A stretch of DNA of 64,000 bases. Source: Bermanella marisrubri (GTDB taxonomy: Bacteria; Pseudomonadota; Gammaproteobacteria; Pseudomonadales; Oceanobacteraceae). A program made the translations under genes and the position numbers. The DNA is taken from NCBI RefSeq assembly GCF_012295615.1, contig NZ_CP051183.1, forward strand, positions 186,001 to 250,000, in the 5' to 3' direction. Positions 18,097 through 28,699 of this stretch are shown in pieces; positions within the stretch are counted from its first letter, which is position 1; each line of letters begins with the position of its first letter. The notes under the pieces are model-generated. The model ran no database searches, was not told the DNA's origin, and saw only the letters and a program-made list of their open reading frames with translations.

Positions 18097-20913
18097 CTAG
18101 TGATGAACGCTGCCTATATAATGCTTTAACTTGATTAATAGCAGATCAACATCAATGGGTTTGGAAAGATAGTCGTCCATTCCGGCTGCGATACATTTCT
18201 CTTTATCACCCTCCATCGCATTGGCCGTCATAGCAACAATCGGTAACGATTTGGCATGGTCACCAGCCTGGCCATCACGGATCGCTATCGACGTTTGGTA
18301 TCCATCCAATTCAGGCATTTGGCAGTCCATTAAAATCATGTCGAAACAATCAGGATTATTTTTCAATATATCCAATGCAATACGTCCATTGTCAGCGACT
18401 TCTGATGTGATACCTAAATCATCTAAAACACTAACCGCAATCTCTTGATTAATAGGGTTGTCCTCTACTAGCAGGATGTGTCCTTTGACTTGGATTCCAT
18501 GATGACTTGGTTCGTCATATTCTCGAATAAATGAGCCTTCACTCAGTGACTTAAATAGATCTAAAGGGGTGGCCGGTTTAGGAAAATAAAAATCAATTAG
18601 CTTACAAGATGCAATATCCGTTGGTCCCTCATTTGTAATGCGTGTCATGAGTACAACTTTGGCTGTGTCGATTAACTCTAGTTGATTAATTTTCTCGATA
18701 AAATCAAGACCAGTGCTGCTAGTGAAAGTATAATCGACGAAGATGAAATCAGGCCTGTGATGTGTTTGTCTGCACCAGTTCAATGCTTTTATTGCAGATT
18801 CATATGTACTGCATGTTTGAACTTGCAATCCCCATGTTCTTAGTGTTTTGGCGATGGTTTGGCTACTGGGTTCTTGGCTGTCTGCAATGATCACGTTTTT
18901 CCCTTCAAATTGATGATTGACTAAATCAGAGACTAATACAGAGTTTTTGCGCTCTATGAATATATGAAAGGAAAACTGGCTTCCTACTCCAGGGGTGCTT
19001 GATACGGTCACATCGCCACCCATTATTTCACAGAGTTTTTTAGCGATGGCTAAGCCTAACCCCGTACCGCCATATTGACGAGTAGTAGAATTATCCGCTT
19101 GTTCAAATGCCGAAAATAGTTTGTCTAACCTATCTTCAGCAATGCCAATACCCGTATCTTTAATTGAGCATGAAAGCTTTATAAGATTACTCTTTTCAGG
19201 CTTAGTAGATAACTTTATTTTTACCCAACCATCATTGGTGAATTTGATAGCATTACCGACGAGATTAGAAATAACTTGACGTACTCGATTAGGATCACCG
19301 ATTAAGTTGAAATAAGTAACATCAGAAATATCCAGCGATAAATCAATATCTTTTTTATGAGCATGAAATGCTAACGACTCAGAAATATCTGATATCCATT
19401 CAAGCAAATTAAAGTCAATCGTCTCTAAATTTATTTTTCCCGCTTCGATCTTAGAAAAATCCAAAATATCATTAATGACAACGAGTAAGGATTCGGCACT
19501 GGTATGAGCTAGATTAATTTGATGAAGCTGATCGCGATTCAGACCTTTTGATTTTCTCACGAGCTTAAGCATTCCAAGAACACCGTTCATGGGTGTACGA
19601 ATTTCATGGCTCATGTTAGCGAGGAACTCACTTTTTGCTTGTGTTGCACGTTCGGCTTGTTCTTTTGCTTGGATCATTTTGGTTTTATTTTGAATTTCAT
19701 AGCTAATATCTTGCTGAATTCCTACGTAAGCGCGGCATTCCCCATCTTTAAATATTGGAGATAAGAAAAGTTTTTCCCAAAACTCTGTCCCATCTTTTTT
19801 ATAATTTAGTAACTCCAATACGATTTTTCTTCGTGTATTAATCGCATCTCGGATTATTAGTCGTGCTTCTCGATTAGTATTTCGACCTTGAAGGAATCGA
19901 CAATTCTTCCCGATAACTTCAGATTCAGAATATCCAGTTAGTTTATAAAAGAATCTATTTGCATAAATAAGAGGTTCGTCAGGTTTGTTGATGTCTGCAA
20001 TGGTTACTCCGACAGGACTCGCATCAATGGCTTCTGATAGCAAAACATTTAAATCTTGTTGTTTTAACAATTGTTCTTGAGAATTCTTTAGTTCTTGATA
20101 GGGGTTAATCAAGAATTTCCGACCAGCTGCCGCCAGTATTAGAAATGCAATGAAAAGGCTAGTCAGAATAGCCCCTAACATATCTATTACGAAACCACGT
20201 GACTGGACACCGATATAATTGGAGTTAATTAAGTATTCTAAGGTGAGAGGTGTTCCTTCAATTGGATTTTTCAACAAGACTTCATACTGTTCCCTGTCAA
20301 CCGCAACATCATGATCAAAATACGGACCATAAATAATTGCGTATTGATTTTCTTCATCACCGAAAGTATCTACAATTTCGGCCAATGGAGTGGGTAAGAT
20401 GGTAATCAATACACCTTCTGGCAATTCGTTATAAGTAATAGGGACGGCAATGGCAAAGTAGATATTTTTGCCGTTGATATAAGGTAGGACGACAAGATTT
20501 CGCTCTTGGTTCATCAAGTCAGCAAACCAAATATCTTGAGTATTAAATGGCTGCTTCCCTTCAAAGTTCGATTTGTAGATAAGCTCACCAATAAAATCAT
20601 AGGCAAATATAGGTACGGTTTCACCAATTAACTGATAGGCATCAAAATAGTCAAACATACCTGCTTTGGTGAGCTGACTACCCATAACAGCGTTAGATAG
20701 CACGTCTCCTTGAGCAGTATTTTTCAAAACGATGGAGCGATCTTCAATATATCGCTTTACTTTAAAACTGGTAAGTTCAGCATTTTGTTTCAACGCATTG
20801 TAATACAGACTTTCGACGGTATTTTTCGAGCGTTCATTTATTAAAAGCGCACTGATTAGTAGCGCTAAAGCGATAACAGACAACAAAGATAAGTAGAAAT
20901 GATGTGTCTTCAT
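18097..20913 (-). CDS. Membrane-bound LOV-domain hybrid sensor histidine kinase
   Basis: 938-residue hybrid kinase. Order: TM1 (about 7-27), a periplasmic sensory region of about 210 residues (dCache/CHASE-like), TM2 (about 245-265), a PAS domain of the LOV subclass (about 290-400), HisKA with phospho-acceptor His436 ([10 protein letters not shown]), HATPase ([12 protein letters not shown]), and two receiver domains with aspartates Asp727 (FVDYTF) and Asp863 (LMDCQMP). The LOV call rests on GKNCRFLQG with Cys338, the residue that forms a flavin adduct, plus [20 protein letters not shown] and YVGIQQD. The first receiver has only one of the two N-terminal acidic residues (IIADSQE) and may be degraded. 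The gene begins directly at the stop of the binding-protein gene. Output target is not visible in the window. Confidence 0.93.
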   Translation of the reverse strand: MKTHHFYLSLLSVIALALLISALLINERSKNTVESLYYNALKQNAELTSFKVKRYIEDRSIVLKNTAQGDVLSNAVMGSQLTKAGMFDYFDAYQLIGETVPIFAYDFIGELIYKSNFEGKQPFNTQDIWFADLMNQERNLVVLPYINGKNIYFAIAVPITYNELPEGVLITILPTPLAEIVDTFGDEENQYAIIYGPYFDHDVAVDREQYEVLLKNPIEGTPLTLEYLINSNYIGVQSRGFVIDMLGAILTSLFIAFLILAAAGRKFLINPYQELKNSQEQLLKQQDLNVLLSEAIDASPVGVTIADINKPDEPLIYANRFFYKLTGYSESEVIGKNCRFLQGRNTNREARLIIRDAINTRRKIVLELLNYKKDGTEFWEKLFLSPIFKDGECRAYVGIQQDISYEIQNKTKMIQAKEQAERATQAKSEFLANMSHEIRTPMNGVLGMLKLVRKSKGLNRDQLHQINLAHTSAESLLVVINDILDFSKIEAGKINLETIDFNLLEWISDISESLAFHAHKKDIDLSLDISDVTYFNLIGDPNRVRQVISNLVGNAIKFTNDGWVKIKLSTKPEKSNLIKLSCSIKDTGIGIAEDRLDKLFSAFEQADNSTTRQYGGTGLGLAIAKKLCEIMGGDVTVSSTPGVGSQFSFHIFIERKNSVLVSDLVNHQFEGKNVIIADSQEPSSQTIAKTLRTWGLQVQTCSTYESAIKALNWCRQTHHRPDFIFVDYTFTSSTGLDFIEKINQLELIDTAKVVLMTRITNEGPTDIASCKLIDFYFPKPATPLDLFKSLSEGSFIREYDEPSHHGIQVKGHILLVEDNPINQEIAVSVLDDLGITSEVADNGRIALDILKNNPDCFDMILMDCQMPELDGYQTSIAIRDGQAGDHAKSLPIVAMTANAMEGDKEKCIAAGMDDYLSKPIDVDLLLIKLKHYIGSVHH

Positions 20914-22143
20914 TCACTTCTCTACGATATCAGAGTGCAATCGAATGGAATTATCTTTTTGATAGTAACCCATACAGATATCATCAAGCCCTAAAGCCTC
21001 ATGGGCATCTGGTTTAGTTGCTTGCCATTTGGTAAAGGGTTGTAGGTATGTTCTGACCAGACCCTCGATAGGTTTGTCTAAATTTTCCAACTTGTCTCTA
21101 AGTTCAGAACGAACTTTATCCATCGGCCCTTTGATATTTATCTGATTGAGAGCTTGAATAAGAATTTTCCCTATATCATAGCCATGAGCAAAACCAGTTT
21201 GGGCTTGTATGTCTCTTGGCTCGTTAATAGCATCTGGAAATAATATTTTGGTACTTTCAAATACTTTCTTAGAGAGTGCGTTTTGCGGCTCGGGTAGAAA
21301 CGAAAAGCAGGTTTGAATAAAGTTAAGATCTATTTTACTACGTATTTCGTGAGGAATTTTCTCGTGAAAATCACCACCTGTTATTCCCCAGTGACTAATA
21401 ATCGGTAGGCGAGATTCAACAGGGAGGTCGGCCATTGCCTTAACAAATTGCTCACCCTCTATGGCATTACCTACGAAGATAATGCAGTCCGTGTCAAGCT
21501 CGCCAATTTCTTTCACCACCTCTTTTGCTTGATGAAAGCGCGTTCCCCAAGTAAACCAAGTATGATCGGGTGCTATACCTAATCGCGTCTTAATAGCATC
21601 GTTGAGAGTAATAAGGTTACCTTTACCCCAGCCAGTCTCCTCTAATAATAAGTGTGGTTGTTTACAAGCTTTTTCATCCAGAGCAAATTGCGCTAAGCGA
21701 TAGCCAGCCTTTGAGTCATCAATGCTTAATCGAAATACCCAGTTCTTTCCGTCGGGATATCGGGTGATAGGAGAGCCTGCCGCCCAAGGTACTAGCAGTA
21801 AAATACTATTTTCATTAATGAACTGACGATTTTGAATGTAGGGTGGCGAATGTAACCCTCCTAATATTAAAAGTCCTTGTGGATCTTTTAGAAACTGTTG
21901 CATGTTTCTGAGGCTTCGTTTGCTGTTACCCCTATGATCTTTTTTGATAACTTTGATCTGGTAGCCTTGAATACTGTGATTGACTTCAGCCAACGCTGTA
22001 GTGAAACCTTGATAGATGGAAATCGCGGCTTGATCATGACTACTATAGTCAGAATCATGATAGATTTTCAGCATCTTTTCGGTGGCCAAAGCATTTTGCG
22101 TGATAAATGCTACCAAGCAAAAGAGCTTAATTACCTGAATCAT
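20914..22143 (-). CDS. Type-1 periplasmic binding protein (Leu/Ile/Val-binding-like) in a signalling operon
   Basis: 409 residues with a signal peptide (IKLFCLVAFITQNALA). The fold signatures are of the amino-acid/amide-type periplasmic binding proteins: SIYQGFTTALAEVN, IKVIKKDHRGNSKRSLRNMQQFL, the LILGGLHSP hinge, FRLSIDDSKAGYRLAQFAL and HGYDIGKILIQALNQ. No ABC permease or ATPase is nearby. It overlaps the GGDEF-EAL gene by ATGA and ends directly before the LOV kinase, so it most likely acts as a ligand-sensing partner for the kinase's periplasmic domain or for the membrane-bound c-di-GMP enzyme. Ligand unknown. Confidence 0.85.
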   Translation of the reverse strand: MIQVIKLFCLVAFITQNALATEKMLKIYHDSDYSSHDQAAISIYQGFTTALAEVNHSIQGYQIKVIKKDHRGNSKRSLRNMQQFLKDPQGLLILGGLHSPPYIQNRQFINENSILLLVPWAAGSPITRYPDGKNWVFRLSIDDSKAGYRLAQFALDEKACKQPHLLLEETGWGKGNLITLNDAIKTRLGIAPDHTWFTWGTRFHQAKEVVKEIGELDTDCIIFVGNAIEGEQFVKAMADLPVESRLPIISHWGITGGDFHEKIPHEIRSKIDLNFIQTCFSFLPEPQNALSKKVFESTKILFPDAINEPRDIQAQTGFAHGYDIGKILIQALNQINIKGPMDKVRSELRDKLENLDKPIEGLVRTYLQPFTKWQATKPDAHEALGLDDICMGYYQKDNSIRLHSDIVEK

Positions 22144-25100
22144 GAATCATAGCTCCCTTGCTTAATAGAATTTATATTTAATGAAGATTGGCTAGGATTC
22201 TCCTTTGCCCAATGTTTTATCCAATCGGGTATAGCCTTAGCCTCAATTGGTCGGCTAATGCCATACCCCTGTGCTAGCTCGCAACCCAGTTGCAACAAAA
22301 GTTCGCCATGCTTCTGTGTTTCAACACCCTCCGCGATAGCCGTTCGATTAAAGGATTTAGCTAAACCCAAAACACCTTGTACAATGGCAAGATCATCTGG
22401 ATCACTTAGAATGTCTCTTACAAAACTTTGGTCTATTTTTAAAACATGTATCGGTAAACGCTTCAAATAGGTTAAGGAACTATAGCCAGTCCCAAAGTCG
22501 TCTAAAGAAAAATGAACGCCTAAATCGTGACAACGATTGATGGTGTCGGAGACCACGTTTATATCCTCGATAGCTGCGGTTTCAACAATCTCTAACTCAA
22601 GGAATGAGGGATTAACATCGGGGAAATTGTGTAATGCACTTTCTAAATCAGAAATAAAATCAGGGCTTTGCAAATGCATAGGGTCTATATTGATACTGAC
22701 ATTGAGATTAAGATTTTGCTTCTGCCAAACACTGATTTGGTTTAATGCTTCGTGCATAACCCACTTTCCGAATTGAATCATAGCGGGATGATTGTCTAAT
22801 AAAGGTAAAAATGACCCAGGAGGTAGTAGCCCTTTATCACGGTGTTGCCAACGAATTAATGCTTCAACACCAATCACTTCACCACTGCGTAAATTCACTT
22901 TTGGTTGGTAGTGTAAAATGAATTCTTTGTTTTTAATGGCTTCTTGTATCCGAACTAGATTTTCATGGTGATCGCGCATCAGTTGATGCTGAGTAGCATC
23001 AAAAAGATGGTATCGATTTTTTCCATCTTGTTTAGCAAGATACATCGCTTGATCACTTTGTCTTAATAACTGATCGGCATCCAAATCTTCTGCTTGGGGG
23101 TACACGGTCACTCCCATGCTGGCGCTAATTTTTAGTTGATGCTCATCAATAATAAAAGGCTTTTCTACTGCCGATAGGATACGTTCTAACAATGGTTCAC
23201 AATTCTCAAATTGTTGGACGTTCGGTAGCAATGTGACAAATTCGTCTCCAGCCAAACGTCCTAATGTATCTGTACTTCTAAGTAGTAGTGAGACTCTCTT
23301 ACTGAAAGCAATTAACAAGCGATCGCCAACGTCATGGCCGTAGCGATCATTTACTGGTTTGAATCCGTCTAGATCTATGAAAATCACGACTAACAAATGG
23401 CCCTCACGCTTCGCGAGCGCCATAGCCTGCTGCATACGATCTGTTAATAATGTTCGATTAGGTAGCTGAGTTAGGCTATCGTAATTGGCGAGGTTTTCTA
23501 GCTGTTCTTGATGGCTTTTGATATTGGTTATATCGTTAAACAATGCAATGTAATTTCTTGGTTTGCCAGAGTCATCATAGACAGTAGAAATACTTTCTAA
23601 GACAGCGAATAAGTTTCCTTTTTTATCTTTATTCCAAATTTCCCCCTTCCATTGGCCTATATTCTCTAAAGTAGAAAAGATATCTTCATAGGTCTCCTGC
23701 TCGTATTTACCGGAACTTAGGATTCTTGGATTCTTACCAACCACATCTTCCTTGCTATAACCTGTGATCTGAGTAAATGCTTTGTTGACATCAATAATTT
23801 CACCATCAATGTCTGTAATCAATATGCCTTCACTAGCGTGTTCAAATACATTCGCTGCTTGCATAAGGCGATTATCTGCATCGTGCTTTTCCATTGTGAT
23901 GGAAACCAACTTGGACGCTTTTTCAATTATGGCAATATCGTTATCTGTGGGCGCCTTTATGTGGTCATGATAGATGGCAAATGTACCGTCTATACGGCCT
24001 TGGCTATTTGTGAAAGGCTGCGACCAACATGAGGCCAACCCTGCTTGTTTTGCTAGATGTTTATAAGGAGCCCAATTCGGATGTGTTTGTATATCTTCAA
24101 CGATAACGCGTTTGCCTGTTGCCGCCGCCGCACCGCAGGATCCTACGTTTGGGCCAATCTCTAAACCTTTTAATGCCTCATTGTAAAAATCAGGTAGCTT
24201 AGTGGAATAGGTTTCGTCAATACACTTTCGTTTCTGATCGAGGAGAACAATACTCGCGATTGCATCGGGTTTAAGTGTTTCTACACCTTGGACGATGAGC
24301 GTCAGTATTTGATCAGTTGATGCCTTTTTTGCGATGGTTTCTAGTATGTGCGAACTAAATGCTTCCAGTTTTTCCAATTGAATCTGATGGGTAACATCCC
24401 GTTGCAGTGCCATGAAACCACTTAAGTTGCCATTGTCTGAGCGCAGTGGGTTACAAATTATTTCAACGTAATGGGGATCGCCTGATTTTGTATAATTTAA
24501 GATTACTTCTTTAAAGTGTTGTTTATTTCTTAAACCTTCCGATATGCGTTGTACAACTTCTGGGTCAGTATCCGGTCCTTGTAGTAGCTTACCTGGTTTA
24601 AGTCCCTTCATTTCTGCCAATGTGTATCCAGTTATTTTCGTTAATGCTCTATTAATCCATTCAATGTTTCCTTTAACATCGGTAATAATGACACCGTCCG
24701 TAGCTTCGCTCGCCACTTGCATAATGCGCCTCAGTGGGCGTGTTAAATAATAAGTTAAGAAAATGGCCACTACGGTTAATATAGTGAGAAAGGCAAACAT
24801 TAAAATACTTTTGGCTCTCACGTACGCGATGAAGGGTTCAGAACTGATCTCGAAAAGTATTCGCTTTCTTGAAGGTAGCTCGCCCACACTTATAGATAGT
24901 TGATAACGACCTTGGTGCCACTTCTGAATAGGATCAATGAGATTTACAGGCGCCCAATGCATAAGATGATCATTGATGGTACTAAAAGTATGAGCAGGTT
25001 GGTTGAGCGTAATAATATCTCCCCGTTGTGCGAGGATGTTTCCTTCGCTGTCGAGTATGGCGATAGAGGTTTGCTCATCAACCGGGATGTCATCAAATAT

Positions 25101-25787
25101 TTGCGCTAGGTCTAAAGCGGTAACATCAGAGTTGGACAAATTAAATTCTAAATCTCGAGCTTGTCTTAATAAGCCTTTCGCAAGATTTAATTCTTCTGCC
25201 TTTTGTGACTCATAACCCTGCTGAATGATGGGGAAAGCTCCGCCGAGCAAGACCATGAGTAAGATTACGTGAAAATACCAGTTGCTCGTCTGATCAGGAA
25301 TATAACCTTCAGTTCGACTAAATCGTTGCCACGTAAGCAGTAGTAGTCCTGCAATCATGGCATTGAATAAGCCATTTAATGGCTGTTTCATGCAAATGAG
25401 TAGGGCGGTATCCCAACTCATTTGTAAAACTGGGATCGTTGTGGCAAAGGTCATGGGTATGCCGATGGAGACCCAAAAGGCCAAATCTGCCAACACAATA
25501 TTGGCCGTTTTTCTATAAAAACGAGTAACCATATAGGCTTCGGTTATAAATATAATCATGCCATAGGGATGATCCCAAATGATCCAGGTATAGCTCGATC
25601 CAATCAGGGCGATAAACATAGCGCGATAGGGACCCAGTATAACTGCCGCAATGAGTACGAAGATGGAACCGAAAATAATATCTACGGTATGAAAAAGTGG
25701 TAAAACGAGGCTATTACCAGCCAATGCGAGAAAGGCTAGCAACAAAGTCAGAATGTTTTTATTTCGAGGTATTGCCAGAGGAGTCAT
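22140..25787 (-). CDS. Membrane PAS-GAF-PAS-GGDEF-EAL cyclic-di-GMP enzyme
   Basis: 1215 residues. The N-terminal about 160 residues form a multi-helix membrane domain, followed by a further TM, a periplasmic stretch and another TM near residues 325-350. Then come a PAS (about 365-475), a GAF (about 485-640, with NVGSCGAAAATGKRVIVEDI), a second PAS, a GGDEF domain with AGDEF at residues 846-850, and an EAL domain with EALIRW starting at 975. The product-inhibition I-site RSTD lies five residues before AGDEF. EAL catalytic regions (IDQSFVRDI, DDFGTGYSSL, AEGVET) look intact, so both synthesis and hydrolysis of c-di-GMP are possible. The first PAS resembles LOV sequences (KLLQGPDTDPEV, ILNYTKSGDP) but has no cysteine. 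First gene of the three-gene minus-strand operon. Confidence 0.92.
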   Translation of the reverse strand: MTPLAIPRNKNILTLLLAFLALAGNSLVLPLFHTVDIIFGSIFVLIAAVILGPYRAMFIALIGSSYTWIIWDHPYGMIIFITEAYMVTRFYRKTANIVLADLAFWVSIGIPMTFATTIPVLQMSWDTALLICMKQPLNGLFNAMIAGLLLLTWQRFSRTEGYIPDQTSNWYFHVILLMVLLGGAFPIIQQGYESQKAEELNLAKGLLRQARDLEFNLSNSDVTALDLAQIFDDIPVDEQTSIAILDSEGNILAQRGDIITLNQPAHTFSTINDHLMHWAPVNLIDPIQKWHQGRYQLSISVGELPSRKRILFEISSEPFIAYVRAKSILMFAFLTILTVVAIFLTYYLTRPLRRIMQVASEATDGVIITDVKGNIEWINRALTKITGYTLAEMKGLKPGKLLQGPDTDPEVVQRISEGLRNKQHFKEVILNYTKSGDPHYVEIICNPLRSDNGNLSGFMALQRDVTHQIQLEKLEAFSSHILETIAKKASTDQILTLIVQGVETLKPDAIASIVLLDQKRKCIDETYSTKLPDFYNEALKGLEIGPNVGSCGAAAATGKRVIVEDIQTHPNWAPYKHLAKQAGLASCWSQPFTNSQGRIDGTFAIYHDHIKAPTDNDIAIIEKASKLVSITMEKHDADNRLMQAANVFEHASEGILITDIDGEIIDVNKAFTQITGYSKEDVVGKNPRILSSGKYEQETYEDIFSTLENIGQWKGEIWNKDKKGNLFAVLESISTVYDDSGKPRNYIALFNDITNIKSHQEQLENLANYDSLTQLPNRTLLTDRMQQAMALAKREGHLLVVIFIDLDGFKPVNDRYGHDVGDRLLIAFSKRVSLLLRSTDTLGRLAGDEFVTLLPNVQQFENCEPLLERILSAVEKPFIIDEHQLKISASMGVTVYPQAEDLDADQLLRQSDQAMYLAKQDGKNRYHLFDATQHQLMRDHHENLVRIQEAIKNKEFILHYQPKVNLRSGEVIGVEALIRWQHRDKGLLPPGSFLPLLDNHPAMIQFGKWVMHEALNQISVWQKQNLNLNVSINIDPMHLQSPDFISDLESALHNFPDVNPSFLELEIVETAAIEDINVVSDTINRCHDLGVHFSLDDFGTGYSSLTYLKRLPIHVLKIDQSFVRDILSDPDDLAIVQGVLGLAKSFNRTAIAEGVETQKHGELLLQLGCELAQGYGISRPIEAKAIPDWIKHWAKENPSQSSLNINSIKQGSYDS

Positions 25788-25951
25788 TCGACCTCGTTGC
25801 TAATAAATGGCTACTTAAAAAGTATAGACAGGGTCTGCGTAAATGCTTGCTCGCAAAAGCGGAACTGTGCCATGGCGTGGCTGGGCTTAACATGGGATAC
25901 TTTGCGACGCTCAATAGGGAGCCGTATTAGAAATAAGGAAATCTAAGTATC

Positions 25952-26896
25952 ATGGAACAACTATTCGATCTTATTCTTTCAATCGAAGTCTTTCTCTTAG
26001 TATTAGGGATTGTGGTGCTGAAAAGCAGCATCAAATTTGTGCCTCAAAACCAAGCTTGGCTTATCGAGCGCTTTGGTAAGTATCTGAGCACCAAAGAAGC
26101 GGGTTTAAACTTCATTGTACCGTTTATTGACCGTATCGCTGCCGAGCGTAGTCTCAAAGAGCAGGCAGTTGATGTGCCTAGCCAGTCTGCTATCACAAAA
26201 GACAACATTACCTTGTCCGTCGATGGTGTTTTGTACTTTCGTGTGCTTGATCCCTATAAAGCGACATATGGTGTAGACGATTACGTGTTTGCTGTAACGC
26301 AATTGGCGCAAACTACGATGCGTAGTGAACTCGGTAAAATGGAGTTGGATAAAACCTTCGAAGAGCGGAATCTATTAAATACCAGTATTGTTACATCTAT
26401 TAACGAGGCATCAGAGCCTTGGGGTATTCAAGTATTGCGCTACGAAATTAAAGATATCATCCCGCCTAAGTCTGTTATGGATGCAATGGAAGCACAGATG
26501 AAAGCCGAGCGTGTTAAGCGTGCTCAAATTCTGGAATCAGAGGGTGATCGCCAAGCGGCAATCAATGTGGCGGAAGGTCAAAAACAAGCACAGGTATTGG
26601 CCGCTGAGGCTGATAAGGCAGAGCAAGTATTGCGTGCAGAAGGTGAAGCGAAAGCCATTATTGCCGTTGCTGATGCCCAAGCAGAAGCGTTGCGTAAAGT
26701 GGGTGAAGCTGCTGATACTCAAGAAGGTCAAAAAGCGATTCAGCTAGATCTAGCAACTAAAGCTATTGAAGCTAAGCAGGCCATTGCCAAAGAGAGCTCG
26801 GTTGTACTGTTGCCAGAAAACAACACAGATGCCAGTAGTTTAGTAGCATCGTCTATGTCGATCATCAACAGCATCAATCAACAGCAAAAGGCATAA
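25952..26896 (+). CDS. SPFH/Band 7 (stomatin-like) membrane protein
   Basis: 314 residues: an N-terminal membrane helix (LILSIEVFLLVLGIVVLKSS), an SPFH domain (IKFVPQNQAWLIERFGKYLSTKEAGLNFIVPFID onwards), and an alanine/glutamate-rich coiled coil (residues of about 190-260, AEGQKQAQVLAAEADKAEQ). This matches the stomatin/QmcA group, which forms oligomers in membrane microdomains and pairs with NfeD-like proteins. The nfeD-type gene follows 5 bases later, confirming the pair. The role is probably membrane organisation or protease regulation. Confidence 0.92.
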   Translation: MEQLFDLILSIEVFLLVLGIVVLKSSIKFVPQNQAWLIERFGKYLSTKEAGLNFIVPFIDRIAAERSLKEQAVDVPSQSAITKDNITLSVDGVLYFRVLDPYKATYGVDDYVFAVTQLAQTTMRSELGKMELDKTFEERNLLNTSIVTSINEASEPWGIQVLRYEIKDIIPPKSVMDAMEAQMKAERVKRAQILESEGDRQAAINVAEGQKQAQVLAAEADKAEQVLRAEGEAKAIIAVADAQAEALRKVGEAADTQEGQKAIQLDLATKAIEAKQAIAKESSVVLLPENNTDASSLVASSMSIINSINQQQKA

Positions 26897-26901
26897 TTGT
26901 T

Positions 26902-27354
26902 ATGGGCTTTCTCGAGAATATTGCGCAAAGTTTAGTAATCAGCGGTCTATTGATTCTAATCATCGATGCTATGGCGTTGGGATTCGCTACGTTTATCCTG
27001 ACGTTTTTCGGGGTGGCCCTGATGCTTACCGGTTTGCTCATGTATATCGACATCATTCCACAAACTTGGAATGCCGCACTTTGGTCCGCTGCCATTATCA
27101 CACCAATTGTCGGTGTGATATTGTGGAAACCATTAAAGCGTTTGCAAAATCAAGTAAGCAAAGAGCCAGTGAACTCTGACTTTGCCGAGATTGAGTTTGA
27201 ATTAGAGGAAGATGTGGATAGTAAAGGCCTAACCCTTTATCGCTATTCGGGCGTGGACTGGAAGCTAAAAAGCCAACAGCCCATTGCTAAAGGAAAACTG
27301 GTGCGTGTGGTCAAAAAAGACGTGGGCGCCATGTGGGTAGAAGCGGTAGAGTGA
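26902..27354 (+). CDS. NfeD-like membrane protein
   Basis: 150 residues with three hydrophobic segments (residues about 8-70) and a C-terminal soluble OB-fold-like domain (YRYSGVDWKLKSQQPIAKGKLVRVV), as in YbbJ/NfeD1b proteins. It is 5 bases downstream of the stomatin-like gene, the conserved arrangement in bacteria. The short form lacks the ClpP-class protease domain of long NfeD. Confidence 0.9.
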   Translation: MGFLENIAQSLVISGLLILIIDAMALGFATFILTFFGVALMLTGLLMYIDIIPQTWNAALWSAAIITPIVGVILWKPLKRLQNQVSKEPVNSDFAEIEFELEEDVDSKGLTLYRYSGVDWKLKSQQPIAKGKLVRVVKKDVGAMWVEAVE

Positions 27355-27391
27355 GCTAGTCTATGACTGGAACCTCAATAGCAGGAATGTG

Positions 27392-28684
27392 TTAATCCAC
27401 AGCGATTATGTCTCGCTGAGGATAGAATTGTAATCCTCGGTATTGGCTGCCTTCATAGCTTCTCACAGTAAAACCAATATCTTTGTAAAGCTCGTTCAAA
27501 CTGCCTTGGTAATGCGTTAGATTATTGATCTCTTGTGTGGGGAAGTTGGGTAAACCAGAGAAATTAATCAACGGCAAGACCAGTGACGCTTCGTCGCTGT
27601 TCACATGTGTATCCACTGAGAGATGCACATAAGTACTTTGGTTTGTAGCACGGTCGTATTGGTCGTATGAAAGCAATAGAGTGGCTGTATCTAGGCCTTC
27701 AATCATGATTTTAGGATTGTTCAATGAAAGTGTTGCAGCGTTCACATCCACTGTTAGGTTTTCTTTATTCAATTCGTATTCTGGCATATTGACTTCTAAG
27801 CCTTGACCTGGCGTTTTCGTGTGTCTGACATAGGAAGCACCGTTGCTAGTAAAATTAAAGACTTCAAGATATTGACCCTCTGCAATGTCGTCTGGGCCTA
27901 GGTCGAGATAGATACCGCTTGCATAAGGGGTTAAAGAAATGAGTTCTTGACGATTTTTCACGGCATAGAATACGTTGTATCTATCGGCATCACTTGCAGT
28001 AAGCGGTAAAACGTCGACTTGGTCTTCCTGTGTGAAATAAACGCTTTTAGATGGGAGAGTACTTTCAAGCAACTGAGCATCTATCACTTCTTTTTTAAAG
28101 TAACCGATTTGGTTAGTCTTATCATAGGCTAGGACTAATAATTCTAATTCATTTGTTTCACTATTTTTTATGATTTGCTGTTCAAAGAGGTCGATCGTCT
28201 TTTGATCGTTATCAATCTGGATATAGGTATATTCGCTCTCTTGATCGCATAATGTTGTAGTCAAGCCTTCCAGTTGATCCAAGTCTTCCGGTAGATGAGA
28301 AAAAGAGCTGTAGTCGACCTCATAATCGTTCTGCGTTTTACAAACATGAACAAATTCATCGCCGGTTTTTATTGTCAACGAATCTTGGGTGATTTGTTGC
28401 CATTCACTGCCTTTATTAACCGCGGCATAATAGGTTTGACTTAGATCCAGTGTCACTTCATTGTTAACGGGTGGTTCGATTACCTTGTCATCATCCGTGT
28501 CGTCTGCATCATCATCGTTGCTTTTATCATCGTCGTTCTGACTATCATCATTGTGATTTTCTTGATTTTGACGATCATCACCAATATTTTTATCGACTTG
28601 ATTTCTATCGTCACTTCCACAGCCACTCATAAAAACCAGTGCCGTAATTAGGATTAACAACTTACTAATGTTTAACATATTCAT
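27392..28684 (-). CDS. Acidic lipoprotein, paralogue of the adjacent lipoprotein
   Basis: 430 residues with a lipoprotein signal (LLILITALVFMSGC). After the cysteine comes a low-complexity Asp/Asn/Gln-rich linker of about 50 residues (runs such as DDDADDTDDDK), then a globular domain. The domain shares landmarks in the same order with the protein encoded at 28700-29950: an aromatic strand followed by W-x-x-I/M-T/S-Q, a V-H/Y-VC motif, and F-S-G/S-LPNFP near the C-terminus. I do not recognise the family. It is 15 bases downstream of that paralogue and probably cotranscribed. Likely anchored on the outer membrane with the linker projecting the domain. Confidence 0.75.
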   Translation of the reverse strand: MNMLNISKLLILITALVFMSGCGSDDRNQVDKNIGDDRQNQENHNDDSQNDDDKSNDDDADDTDDDKVIEPPVNNEVTLDLSQTYYAAVNKGSEWQQITQDSLTIKTGDEFVHVCKTQNDYEVDYSSFSHLPEDLDQLEGLTTTLCDQESEYTYIQIDNDQKTIDLFEQQIIKNSETNELELLVLAYDKTNQIGYFKKEVIDAQLLESTLPSKSVYFTQEDQVDVLPLTASDADRYNVFYAVKNRQELISLTPYASGIYLDLGPDDIAEGQYLEVFNFTSNGASYVRHTKTPGQGLEVNMPEYELNKENLTVDVNAATLSLNNPKIMIEGLDTATLLLSYDQYDRATNQSTYVHLSVDTHVNSDEASLVLPLINFSGLPNFPTQEINNLTHYQGSLNELYKDIGFTVRSYEGSQYRGLQFYPQRDIIAVD

Positions 28685-28699
28685 ATTCCCTATGATCGC

